Below are positions 1-7,160 of a DNA stretch of 8,839 nt, one piece after another. Position numbers and translations under genes: made by a program. Under the pieces are notes generated by a model. It searched no databases and had not been told where the DNA came from. It was given only the letters and a program-made list of their open reading frames with translations. The stretch covers positions 1-8,839 of the forward strand of contig JAKOOI010000388.1 of NCBI GenBank assembly GCA_022701475.1. The letters are read 5' to 3'. Numbering within the stretch: position 1 is the first letter of the stretch; each line of letters begins with the position of its first letter. Source of the stretch: Weeksellaceae bacterium. GTDB taxonomy: Bacteria > Bacteroidota > Bacteroidia > Flavobacteriales > Weeksellaceae.

Positions 1-1
1 T

Positions 2-871
2 TACCCATAATTTATCGCCTGCTTTTGTTACCGTTGAAGGATAGGTAAAGCGGTCGGCGGCCAGTGTGGAAGCCGAAAGTTCTGCCGAAGACCAGTTGTC
101 ATCGGAGGTCAGTTCATAGATTTTATCGCTTCCTCCGTTCTGGACTACGATGAGCTTCCGGTTTCCGTTCAGCAGGAGGCCGTCACCATTGATGAAGAAC
201 TGCCCGGTGGCTACTTTGGAAATCTTCCGGGGATCGGCAAGGTCTATCTTATAGATGGCTCCGGTACCGCTGCTTACGGAAAGCAGATAACCGCCGGGAT
301 GATATACAATGCCGTTCAGCCCGATCCCTTCGGTCTTGAAGAGCGGACTGTCTGCAAATACGGAAGCCTTCCCGTCCGGTGTTACTTTATAGATCACATT
401 CGCAAAGCTGTCAGTAATATAGGCATTCTGCCGGCTGTCGAAGGTAAGATCGTTGGGAAAATGTTTTCCGGGTACCAGTCCTGAAAGGTCGATATCATCT
501 GTTTTCCTGCCGGTCATTTTATCGATGCCGATGAGACGGGCCATCTTTTTCCGGGTTTCAGGCGAGGTGAACTTGCTGTAATTGGCATCCCCGATGCAGG
601 CAAATAGACGTTTTCCGTCAGGATGGACCTTCAGCCCGTAACTCGACCGCAATGCCGGATCGCTGATCAGTGACGTATAAGCGCCTTCGGGCGTTACTTT
701 CCCGATGTTTCCCAGCCGTGCCGAAGAGACAAAATAGGTATTGGAAATACTGTCATAAGCAATCCCTTCAGGATAGCTATCGGGAGCGCTGAATTCTATT
801 CTTGCGGTCGGCTGATCCGGCAGTGCTGCTGCACAGCCTGCAAAAAGGGCACAGAGTATTATTTTTTTCAT
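2..871 (-). CDS. SMP-30/gluconolactonase-like beta-propeller, exported, C-terminus cut by window edge
   Basis: I translated 290 codons from the ATG at 869-871 to the left edge with no stop, so the C-terminus is missing. The protein starts MKKIILCALFAGCAAALP. This is a short signal peptide with a lipobox-like LFAGC (Cys13), so it is probably an exported lipoprotein, although the Cys is early. The rest reads as a propeller of the SMP-30/gluconolactonase/LRE family, which binds a divalent metal and often hydrolyses sugar lactones. The expected metal-ligand pattern is visible: E35 in YPEGIAYD, N140 in PNDLTFD, N186 in LNGIVY and D230 in NGDGL. It starts 7 bases after the dehydrogenase stop, which suggests one transcript and translational coupling. 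No Shine-Dalgarno is seen and the leader is A-rich. Enzyme activity is inferred. A non-catalytic NHL-type propeller is the alternative. Confidence 0.8.
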   Translation of the reverse strand, partial: MKKIILCALFAGCAAALPDQPTARIEFSAPDSYPEGIAYDSISNTYFVSSARLGNIGKVTPEGAYTSLISDPALRSSYGLKVHPDGKRLFACIGDANYSKFTSPETRKKMARLIGIDKMTGRKTDDIDLSGLVPGKHFPNDLTFDSRQNAYITDSFANVIYKVTPDGKASVFADSPLFKTEGIGLNGIVYHPGGYLLSVSSGTGAIYKIDLADPRKISKVATGQFFINGDGLLLNGNRKLIVVQNGGSDKIYELTSDDNWSSAELSASTLAADRFTYPSTVTKAGDKLWV

Positions 872-878
872 ACTTTTT

Positions 879-2057
879 TTATTTGGGTTGGATACTGTAA
901 ATAACGCCGTTGGCATCATCTGAAATAAATACTTTACCGGATGATGCAATAGCCACACCGGCAGGCCGCCCGAAGCGGGTTTTCCCTTTCAGGAAGCCGG
1001 AGAGGAAATCTTCGGCCGATACCGGTTTCCCGTTTTCGAAATGAATCTTCTGCACCTTGAATCCTACAGGCTTGCTGCGGTTCCAGGAACCATGCCAGTT
1101 CACCAGGGCATCCCCGCTGAACGGCGTACCTGCAGGAAAAAACTGAAACCCGATAGGTGCCATATGGGCCTGGAATTCCATTACGGAAGGTTCCGTAGCC
1201 ATCACCCATTTTTCTTTGCTGTCACCTGCAGGGTCTTCCCTGCTTTTATCGACTTCCCTTTTCGCATAGGCAAACGGATAACCGTAATTTTTATTTTCTT
1301 TAATCTGGTTAAGCTCTTCCGGCGGCCAGTCGTCCCCTTTCGTATCGCCCCCGTTGTCCACGCCCCAGAGTTCCGAAGTCTGCGGATGCCAGCCGAAACC
1401 GATCATGTTCCGGAGACCGGAAGCATAGATTTTCCTCTTCCAGGTCTGCGGGTCCACCTGGATCAGGGTGGCGGCTTCGCGGTCGCTTTCCTTACAGTCG
1501 TTGCAGAGGGTGCCGATGGAGATGTAGAGTTTTCCGTCCGGACCGAAGTCCATGGTACGGTTCGGGTGTTGCCCGGCACTTGGCATGTCGTTGAACAGCA
1601 TTTCCCGGTCTGAAAGCGTGCCATCGTCGTTGGTTTTGTAACGGCGCAGTTCATTGTTATTGCAGACGTAAAGAAATCCGTCTTTCATGGTAATGCCGTG
1701 AACGCCTTTGAACTCGGCGAGTACGGTTTTTATATCATCAAACTTCCCGTCGCGGTTCAGGTCTTTGAGGAGAAGCACATCACCGGCATCTCTCCTTGTA
1801 ACATAGAGGTTGCCTTCCGGCGTCAGGTAAAGCATCCTGGGTTTTCCAAGTCCTGAGGCTGCCACGGAAACCGTCCATCCGGCAGGAACTTTCAGCATAT
1901 TTACCATTTCCGGAATGAAATCCAGGTGCTCCGGATAATTGGTGGTGTGGGTAACGGTAACGACTTCTTTCGGCGGGGTCCCCCGCTGAGCCGACAGCTG
2001 CTGACCGGCAAATACCGTCGCGAAAGCTGCAACAGGCAGTAGCATTGTTTTTTTCAT
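879..2057 (-). CDS. Secreted PQQ-type sorbosone/aldose dehydrogenase family protein
   Basis: This 392-residue protein begins with a signal peptide (MKK, a hydrophobic stretch, and probable cleavage near LSAQ at 21-24), so it acts in the periplasm. It matches the soluble glucose/sorbosone dehydrogenase propeller family, which oxidises sugars using PQQ and calcium. Visible signs are GVHGI with H120 (candidate catalytic base), GLRN at 214-217, an acidic loop D234-D243 followed by PPEELN, NYGYPF at 257-262, HGSWNRS at 322-328 and GRPAGVA at 363-369. Residues 99-108 form an EF-hand-like calcium loop (D99, N101, D103, D107). C185 and C188 form CNDC. This is not a haem site because no His follows, so a disulfide is possible. 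Length is normal for the family. No PQQ synthesis genes are in the window. The substrate and true cofactor use are inferred. It probably shares an operon with the propeller gene that follows it. Confidence 0.85.
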   Translation of the reverse strand: MKKTMLLPVAAFATVFAGQQLSAQRGTPPKEVVTVTHTTNYPEHLDFIPEMVNMLKVPAGWTVSVAASGLGKPRMLYLTPEGNLYVTRRDAGDVLLLKDLNRDGKFDDIKTVLAEFKGVHGITMKDGFLYVCNNNELRRYKTNDDGTLSDREMLFNDMPSAGQHPNRTMDFGPDGKLYISIGTLCNDCKESDREAATLIQVDPQTWKRKIYASGLRNMIGFGWHPQTSELWGVDNGGDTKGDDWPPEELNQIKENKNYGYPFAYAKREVDKSREDPAGDSKEKWVMATEPSVMEFQAHMAPIGFQFFPAGTPFSGDALVNWHGSWNRSKPVGFKVQKIHFENGKPVSAEDFLSGFLKGKTRFGRPAGVAIASSGKVFISDDANGVIYSIQPK

Positions 2058-2080
2058 AAGTGATTGTGGTGTTAAAAGAA

Positions 2081-2103
2081 ACCGGGCTGCAGAACAGTCC
2101 GGT
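2081..2103 (-). terminator. Hairpin after the ferritin-like gene, possible terminator or attenuator
   Basis: The arms ACCGGGCTG and CAGTCCGGT (plus-strand reading) pair over 9 positions around a 5-base loop. The sixth position is a G-T wobble on the plus strand and an A-C mismatch on the minus strand. On the minus strand the hairpin is followed by TTCTTTTAAC, a T-rich tail. It lies between the ferritin-like stop and the dehydrogenase start. It could end the first transcript or attenuate read-through into the second, since little room is left for a separate promoter. Confidence 0.45.
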
Positions 2104-2111
2104 GTATGGTT

Positions 2112-2675
2112 TTATTGCGCCTGATCCTCATCAGCCGCCTCAAAATTAATGGAATGATACGCTGAATCGGTCAGATTGGTGTCTGCCTGCTTCTCTTCTG
2201 CCAGTGTCTCTTCCAGCAGTGATGCGATCTCCTCTTCACCCAGAGTTCTGGCAAAAGCAGTCAGCGTACCGTAAGACGCAATCTCATAATGCTCGATCTT
2301 CTGGGAGGCCGAAATAATGCCTGCATCCCTTACCGGCCCGGCTTCGGTTTCTTCCACGATGCTCTCCCCTTCTTTGATCAGTCCTTCCATGGCATCGCAT
2401 TTCTTTCCGCGGCTGGATTCCCCGAGCAGTTCAAAGATTTTTTCCAATCGCTGTACCTGGCCTTCCGTAACGGCCACATGCTCTTCAATAGCGGCAACCA
2501 GTTTGGGTTCCGTGGCATTTTGTGCCATTTTAGGCAAAGCTTTTACCAAAGCCCTTTCTGCATAGACGATATCTTTTAGCTCGTCAATAAATAATTCTCT
2601 GAGTCCTTCGGCTGCCGAAGATTTTGCAGGCGTCTTCCGGCCGCTGCCTGCATTTTGGGTTTCTGTTGATTTCAT
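2112..2675 (-). CDS. YciE/YciF-family (DUF892) ferritin-like protein
   Basis: The product has 187 residues from the ATG at 2673-2675. The open frame extends upstream to an ATG at 2804, but the added 43 residues look like translated intergenic DNA, and family similarity begins only around residue 22 of the shorter form (AAEGLRELFIDELKD). The protein is a helical bundle of the DUF892/YciF ferritin-like family. Carboxylate and histidine residues suited to a di-iron site occur at E40 (VYAE), E64, E65 and H66 (EEHVAVTE), E128, H129 and E131 (IEHYE), and E156-E161. It has no signal peptide, so it is cytoplasmic. Members of the family are linked to stress responses, but their chemistry is poorly known. 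The first 20 residues are a Ser/Thr/Lys-rich tail. The kinase gene is transcribed divergently from it. No Shine-Dalgarno is seen. Confidence 0.88.
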   Translation of the reverse strand: MKSTETQNAGSGRKTPAKSSAAEGLRELFIDELKDIVYAERALVKALPKMAQNATEPKLVAAIEEHVAVTEGQVQRLEKIFELLGESSRGKKCDAMEGLIKEGESIVEETEAGPVRDAGIISASQKIEHYEIASYGTLTAFARTLGEEEIASLLEETLAEEKQADTNLTDSAYHSINFEAADEDQAQ

Positions 2676-3027
2676 ATGAATAATGTAAATGGTTTGATGC
2701 CTATGTAATACAAATACCAGACCTTTACTTTTTTTAAGTACCACATTTTCAACGACATCCTGCATAAATATCCTGATTTGAAAGTTCAGATATCTCTTTT
2801 TCACAAAAGTTACTGCCTGAATGCTAAACCGTTATACGGACAAAAGACGGATCTTTAAAAATTTTCACTGAAAACACCAGGATTGCTGCCGTTTATCGTA
2901 ACTTTTCAACCGGAAATATCAATTCCGGATTCTTACCGGGATTATGTACCATACAGGATTCCCGGGTCATAAAAGCTGGTGATGTCCTGATTTTACTGAT
3001 GAATGCGGAATTTACACTTTCCTGTAC
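2676..3027. promoter_or_regulatory. Divergent intergenic region between the ferritin-like gene and the kinase gene
   Basis: These 352 bases hold no convincing gene and should carry promoters in both directions. On the minus strand, 2804-2812 reads TAACTTTTG, one base longer than the Bacteroidota -7 box (TAnnTTTG). No well-spaced upstream box is visible, so this is weak. If used, transcription would begin near 2797, which fits the ferritin start at 2675. Two inverted repeats lie nearer the kinase: CCGGAA/TTCCGG at 2910-2928 (7-base loop) and CCGGGA/TCCCGG at 2936-2965 (18-base loop). They may be operator-like or chance. Confidence 0.3.
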
Positions 3028-5385
3028 ATGCAAACAGCCTCAGCTATGAAAAATTTCCATGAACCGCCTGCCTCCGGAGACCAGAAGGTTGCCACAACAG
3101 AAGCCCGCCTCAAAGCCCTGATTGAAGCAACCTCAGACGTAGTCTATTCCTTAAGCCCGGACTGGCGGGAAATGCGCGAGCTGGACGGCAGGGGCTTCCT
3201 CAAGAATGCGGATACCCCAACCACCAACTGGCGGACGGATAATCTGCACCCTGATGACATGGATCTGATCAATTCAGCCATAGCGGAATCCATCCGTAAG
3301 AAAAAAATATTCCAGCTGGAGCACCGCGTTATACGAACGGACGGCACGCCGGGCTGGACGTTTTCCCGGGCCATTCCTATTCTCGATGAAGAGGGCAATA
3401 TCATCGAATGGTTCGGAACCGCAAAGGATATTACCCAACCTAAAGAAGCTGAAGAAGCTTTACTGAAAGCAAAAGCACAGTCTGACCAGCAGGAAAGGCT
3501 GTATGAAACCATTACCTCATCCACCCCGGACCTGATGTATGTATTTGACCTCAATTACCGGTTTACCTATGCCAACCGCGCATTGCTGACGATGTGGGGC
3601 CGGACCTGGGAAGATTCCATCGGGAGAGGGCTGCTGGAACTGGGTTATGAACCCTGGCATGCTGAAATGCATGAAAGGGAAATCGATGAGATTAAAAAGA
3701 CAGGGCTTCCCATACGCGGGGAAGTATCTTTTCCCCATGCCGTGCTCGGAAGCCGTGTGTACGACTATATTTTCACTCCCGTTTTTGATGAGCAGGGTAA
3801 AATAGAGGCTATAGCGGGAGCTACCCGTGATGTAACCGACAGGAAGAAGTGGGAAGAAAGCCTGACAGAAGCCAACCGGGAACTTTCCGCTACCCTTAAG
3901 GAAGTGGCTAAAATGAACCGCGAACTGGTGCAGGCCCGGGAAAAAATAGAAGAAGGACAGATCGCTCTACGGCTGGCGGTGAGCGCAGCGCATTTCGGGA
4001 CCTGGTATATCCATTCCGTTACCCGGGAATTCTTTACGGACACCCGTTCAAAAGAACTCTTCGGTTACCGTGAAGACGAGCCTTTGTCCCTGAATCGGGC
4101 CCTGGCACAGATTACCGATGAATACCGCCCGTCTGTTACGGAGCAACTGGAAAATGCCATTTACCGCAACGGTCATTTCGATGTGACGTTTCCTGTGACC
4201 GGATTCCATGATCTGCATGTCCGCTGGCTTCACGCGATCGGCAACCTGAAAGCAGATTCTTCCGGTACATTTTCCGTTTTTACCGGCGTGTTTATGGATG
4301 TCACCGGGCAGCATCTGGCCGGTGCGGAAATCAAAAGGGCTGAAGAAAGCCTGAGAATGGCCATCGATGCAGCAGGCCTGGGTACGTTCCAGATCGAAAC
4401 CGATACCCGCCATTTTACGGCATCCGCTAAGCTTAAAGAATTTTACGGGTTTTACCCTGACGAAGAAATGTCGTTTGAAGCCGCTTTCAGCCGGATCCTG
4501 CCGGAATTCCGGAAGCCGGTAATGCTGCATATAGACCGTACCCTTTCCGAAGGGACCAGGTTTGATATGGAATACCCCCTCACCGGATTCCACGATGAGA
4601 AACTTCGGTGGGTGCGTACGATAGGCGAAGTGCAGCAAAAAGATGGCATAAAATTCTTTACCGGGGTAATTCATGAGATCACCGAAAAGAAGCTGGATGA
4701 GATCCGTAAAAACGATTTTATAGGAATGGTAAGCCATGAGCTTAAAACGCCGCTGACTTCCATTAAAGGTTATGTGCAGCTTATGCAGCTCAAGCTCTCT
4801 CAGCCGGAAAATGAAGTTTATTTAAGGATTATGGAAAAAGCAGACCTGCAGATCAATAAAATGACTGCTATGATCAACGGTTTCCTGAATGTTTCAAGGC
4901 TGGAGTCGGGGAAAATCCATATCGACAGGCGGCTCTTTGACCTGGCACTGCTCATAAGGGAAGCTGAGGAAGAAGCATTGGCTACGGTCAACAGCCATAT
5001 GCTTGTCTTTGCTCCCGTCCAGTCCGTAGCGGTGAGTGCAGACCGGGATAAAATAGGGCATGTGATCCATAATCTGATCAGCAATGCCGTTAAGTATTCC
5101 CCTTCGGGAAGCAGCATCCGTATTTCATGTACTTCAGACGGGGAATTTGCATACGTCAGCGTTAAAGATCAGGGGAAAGGCATCAAACCGGAAGATGCGG
5201 TCCATATCTTTGACCGGTATTACAGGGTAGAGAGCGAAGATACGCATTCCATTTCAGGATTCGGAATCGGGCTGTACCTGTGTTCGGAAATCATCAGCCG
5301 CCACCAGGGCCATATTTCGGTAAAAAGCGCAATCGGCGCAGGTTCCGAGTTTACGTTTTCCCTGCCGCTGAACAGCGTTGAATAG
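3028..5385 (+). CDS. Soluble four-PAS sensor histidine kinase
   Basis: The protein has 785 residues and no signal peptide or membrane segment, so it is a cytoplasmic sensor. PAS domains lie at about 25-137, 155-272, 312-428 and 437-553, and a charged coiled-coil-like linker spans 272-312. The dimerisation/phosphoacceptor domain has the H-box FIGMVSHELKTPLTS with H570. The ATP-binding domain shows the N box (HNLISNAVKYSP, with N682 and N686), G1 (DQGKG, 714-718), the F box (IFDRYYR, 728-733), G2 (GFGIGLYL, 744-751) and a final GAGSEFTFSLP. All catalytic motifs are present, so it should be active. No receiver or response-regulator gene adjoins it, so its partner lies elsewhere. The ligand or cofactor of the PAS domains cannot be read. 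The start could instead be the ATG at 3046 (MKNFHEPPA). Neither start has a Shine-Dalgarno. The divergent ferritin-like gene hints at a stress role, which is inference. Confidence 0.93.
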   Translation: MQTASAMKNFHEPPASGDQKVATTEARLKALIEATSDVVYSLSPDWREMRELDGRGFLKNADTPTTNWRTDNLHPDDMDLINSAIAESIRKKKIFQLEHRVIRTDGTPGWTFSRAIPILDEEGNIIEWFGTAKDITQPKEAEEALLKAKAQSDQQERLYETITSSTPDLMYVFDLNYRFTYANRALLTMWGRTWEDSIGRGLLELGYEPWHAEMHEREIDEIKKTGLPIRGEVSFPHAVLGSRVYDYIFTPVFDEQGKIEAIAGATRDVTDRKKWEESLTEANRELSATLKEVAKMNRELVQAREKIEEGQIALRLAVSAAHFGTWYIHSVTREFFTDTRSKELFGYREDEPLSLNRALAQITDEYRPSVTEQLENAIYRNGHFDVTFPVTGFHDLHVRWLHAIGNLKADSSGTFSVFTGVFMDVTGQHLAGAEIKRAEESLRMAIDAAGLGTFQIETDTRHFTASAKLKEFYGFYPDEEMSFEAAFSRILPEFRKPVMLHIDRTLSEGTRFDMEYPLTGFHDEKLRWVRTIGEVQQKDGIKFFTGVIHEITEKKLDEIRKNDFIGMVSHELKTPLTSIKGYVQLMQLKLSQPENEVYLRIMEKADLQINKMTAMINGFLNVSRLESGKIHIDRRLFDLALLIREAEEEALATVNSHMLVFAPVQSVAVSADRDKIGHVIHNLISNAVKYSPSGSSIRISCTSDGEFAYVSVKDQGKGIKPEDAVHIFDRYYRVESEDTHSISGFGIGLYLCSEIISRHQGHISVKSAIGAGSEFTFSLPLNSVE

Positions 5386-5736
5386 GCCTCCGGATGTACC
5401 TGTAATCAATAATATGCATTTTCCATTGCCGGAAGACGGCAATATTGCTGCGCCGGAATTCCAGAAATCCGGTCATCCTTCCTGACAGGTAACAGCCTGC
5501 TGCTTCCTGCCTTCTCAACCATCAACACTTCTCTCCCATTCTGAAAACGGGGTTAATTTCCCGCTTCCGGAAAAATTCCGGGAAAATATACCATATCCCG
5601 CTGTCAGCCGCCGGTATGGCGCTGTTTTTGTGTTGGCCAGACTGACGGTTCAGGCATCATTTGGCTACTGTGCTGTCAGAAAATTAGTGAATCCGTTTTT
5701 TACCCTCGCCAAAAGATATTCTTAACAGACACTGCC
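5386..5736. other. Gene-free stretch with several hairpins
   Basis: No supportable coding region is found in these 351 bases. The longest small frame I noticed, starting at 5413, gives only 23 residues without family features. Two hairpins stand out besides the terminator candidate listed separately. ATTGCCG/CGGCAAT at 5425-5443 has a 5-base loop and no T-run after it. CCGGAA/TTCCGG at 5567-5581 has a 3-base loop. The promoter of the outer-membrane gene must lie in the last 100 bases, but I found no good -7 box there. Confidence 0.5.
5605..5629 (+). terminator. Rho-independent terminator candidate, plus strand
   Basis: The arms CAG-CGCC and GGCG-CTG pair over 7 positions with one bulged C (5608) around the loop GGTAT, and five T residues follow at 5625-5629. 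It would end transcripts from the kinase gene about 220 bases after its stop, and lies about 110 bases before the next start. The unusual distance leaves room for a long 3' UTR or a small RNA. Confidence 0.5.
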
Positions 5737-6582
5737 ATGAAAAAACCCTATTATTTATCTGTATTGAGCTTAATTTTCCTCTTCCTGCATTCACTGTGTC
5801 CGGGACAGCAGAAACCGGAAACCCGTTACTCCCTTTTCCATCCTGTTCCGAAGGATAAGATGAGGGAGATGGAAACCGACCGTCCCGATGTTACCGAGTC
5901 TCCCTATACGGTAGATGCCGGCCATTTCCAGTATGAAACCGATCTGGTCAACTTTGTCCGGGAGCAGTCTGAAACCCGGGATACCCGTACGGTCCTGATC
6001 AACCATGCCAATATCAAGATCGGGATTACCGGTTCTACGGGCGTTCAGATCGGATTCGAGACCTATGGTATAGAGAAGGAGACCGATCCGGCTTCAGGCA
6101 GTACGATGACCAGCCGTGGCTTCGGCGATGTCAGCCTCAGGATCAAACAGAACCTCATAGGAAATGACCGCGGGGATTTTGTCATGGCTGTCCTGCCCTA
6201 TATTAAATTCCCTACTTCGGCCTATGAGGAGGAAAGCCGGCTTGAAGGCGGGCTCATTGTCCCTATGCTCTATCAGCTTCCCGGGGAATGGAAGCTGGGT
6301 TTCCAGGTGGAGCTGGACCGGCTGAAAGACCAGGACCGGCCGGCCATGCATACCGAATTCCTGCAGACCCTTACTGTCAGCCATCTGCTGGTTAAAGGTG
6401 TGGAGGGTATCGCCGAAACCTATTACACATATGACTTCAAGGCCCATCATTTTTCCAATTTCCTTAATGCGGCGATACAGATGGATGTGGCAAAAGATTT
6501 CAAGGTGGATGCCGGGCTCAACTACGGGCTCCAGCATGATGCGGAAAAACATTATTTCATTGGGGCTTCATTCCGCCTGTAA
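5737..6582 (+). CDS. Outer-membrane beta-barrel protein, MetA-pathway/transporter-like family
   Basis: The protein has 281 residues. A signal peptide (MKKPYYLSVLSLIFLFLHSL) probably ends near CPGQ at 21-24. Cys21 is preceded by Leu, which argues against a lipoprotein. The mature start carries TDRPDVTESPYTVDAGHFQ (48-65), the hallmark of a family annotated as a putative MetA pathway of phenol degradation or simply transporter. RGFGDVSLRIKQNL (127-140) and a late DAGLNYG (258-264) also fit. Alternating polar and hydrophobic strands, and a C-terminus ending in Phe-Arg-Leu after an aromatic-rich strand, indicate an outer-membrane barrel. Its cargo is unknown, and the phenol link in the family name is not evidence of that substrate here. 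No operon partner follows. It is complete and of normal length for the family. Confidence 0.82.
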   Translation: MKKPYYLSVLSLIFLFLHSLCPGQQKPETRYSLFHPVPKDKMREMETDRPDVTESPYTVDAGHFQYETDLVNFVREQSETRDTRTVLINHANIKIGITGSTGVQIGFETYGIEKETDPASGSTMTSRGFGDVSLRIKQNLIGNDRGDFVMAVLPYIKFPTSAYEEESRLEGGLIVPMLYQLPGEWKLGFQVELDRLKDQDRPAMHTEFLQTLTVSHLLVKGVEGIAETYYTYDFKAHHFSNFLNAAIQMDVAKDFKVDAGLNYGLQHDAEKHYFIGASFRL

Positions 6583-6813
6583 TCCGTCAGCCATTATCCG
6601 TTCGGGTACCGTTCACGTATTCTGACCGTAAGGATTTGAGAAAAGACAGAATTCTTCCGGAGTTCCGGTACGGCATAATGCTGCTGGTTTACCGCAAACC
6701 TTCCGCCAAAAGCAGCAGGAAAGAACCATTAAATGCCCCGCGGAAGCTTCTGCCCACAGGAACTGAGCATTTCCAATCAAAACTTCGTGACTGCTGATGG
6801 CCGTAACGAGATT

Positions 6814-6972
6814 CCGATGTAAAAAGCGTTCAAATACAACCGGCTTCAGCAGGTAATCTACCGCTTCAGGCCCGAAACCTTCAGTGGCAAACTCACGGTA
6901 AACAGTAGTGAAAATGGTCGGCGGTCTTGTATTCAATGACCTTAAAAATTAATGCCGTTCAGACAGGACGGG
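6814..6972 (-). pseudogene. Remnant of a LytTR-family response regulator receiver domain
   Basis: The minus-strand frame from 6948 to 6814 reads FLRSLNTRPPTIFTT, then VYREFATEGFGPEAVDYLLK, then PVVFERFLHR. This matches the second half of receiver domains in LytR/AlgR-type regulators: FTT with the conserved Thr, the AVDYLLKP signature with the conserved Lys-Pro, and FERFL in the last helix. A stop at 6949-6951 interrupts it. Just upstream the other frames give PVL and then LNGINF, which together resemble the usual PxLNGIxFL before FLRSL, so at least two small frameshifts are likely. The phosphoacceptor half and the LytTR DNA-binding domain are missing. Only a TTG could start the remaining frame. 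This is a fossil gene piece rather than a working regulator. Confidence 0.72.
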
Positions 6973-7102
6973 CACTGTTATAAAACAGATCTTAAAGCAG
7001 TATAAAGAAAGCAGCTTCTTCTGATTCCTGAAACCGTTACATACAGCCTGAGAACAGAATCTCCCGTTACTATTATCATTACGCAGCTATGAACAAGGCT
7101 AC

Positions 7103-7137
7103 ATCTGTGGAATCTGCAGGATCTGCAGGAATCTGCC
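7103..7137. repeat. Short imperfect tandem repeat (ATCTG units)
   Basis: ATCTG recurs at 7103, 7112, 7121 and 7131 with spacing 9, 9 and 10. The middle copies read GGAATCTGCA, GGATCTGCA and GGAATCTGCC. It lies just past the stop of the minus-strand flavoprotein gene and shares its last unit with the hairpin at 7128-7155. Confidence 0.6.
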
Positions 7138-7155
7138 CACTTTTGCGGCAGATCC
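7128..7155. terminator. Strong hairpin beside the flavoprotein stop
   Basis: GGAATCTGCC (7128-7137) pairs with GGCAGATCC (7147-7155) over 9 base pairs with one bulged A and a 9-base loop. On the minus strand it comes 5 bases after the flavoprotein stop, but no T-run follows. On the plus strand a T-rich tail follows (CGGTTTTATTTTATT). It may protect or end the minus-strand transcript, or block plus-strand transcription from entering the gene antisense. Confidence 0.45.
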
Positions 7156-7160
7156 CGGTT

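Larger units (their letters stand above)
6583..7160. other. Stretch without an intact gene, containing a receiver-domain relic and repeats
   Basis: These 578 bases separate the barrel gene from the flavoprotein gene, and the two face each other. They contain the decayed response-regulator fragment (6814-6972), an ATCTG repeat cluster and a hairpin, listed separately. An open frame continues from the relic to 6613, but residues past the receiver fragment show no family resemblance. I saw no terminator close to the end of the barrel gene. Confidence 0.5.

Noticed and set aside
1041..1613. Plus-strand open frame of 190 codons inside the dehydrogenase gene
   Set aside because: It is antisense to a well-supported gene, and its composition is that of a shadow frame.
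2676..2804. N-terminal extension of the ferritin-like gene from an ATG at 2804
   Set aside because: The 43 added residues have no family resemblance and look like translated intergenic DNA. Family length and the start of similarity favour 2675.
2910..2928. CCGGAA/TTCCGG palindrome also found at 5567-5581, as if flanking the kinase as a mobile unit
   Set aside because: CCGG and TTCCGG are frequent throughout the window, including in coding DNA (a similar palindrome lies near 1185-1200). No transposase or target duplication is seen.
4048..4737. Long minus-strand open frame inside the kinase gene
   Set aside because: It is fully covered by the kinase coding sequence with clear PAS and H-box motifs. 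The antisense product has no recognisable features.
5640..5736. Bacteroidota-type promoter for the outer-membrane gene
   Set aside because: A TTTG near 5660 has no TAnnTTTG box at a suitable distance, so no promoter call is made.
6613..6813. Possible intact small protein on the minus strand downstream of the receiver relic
   Set aside because: The residues show no family resemblance, and only a TTG start is available inside a truncated domain.
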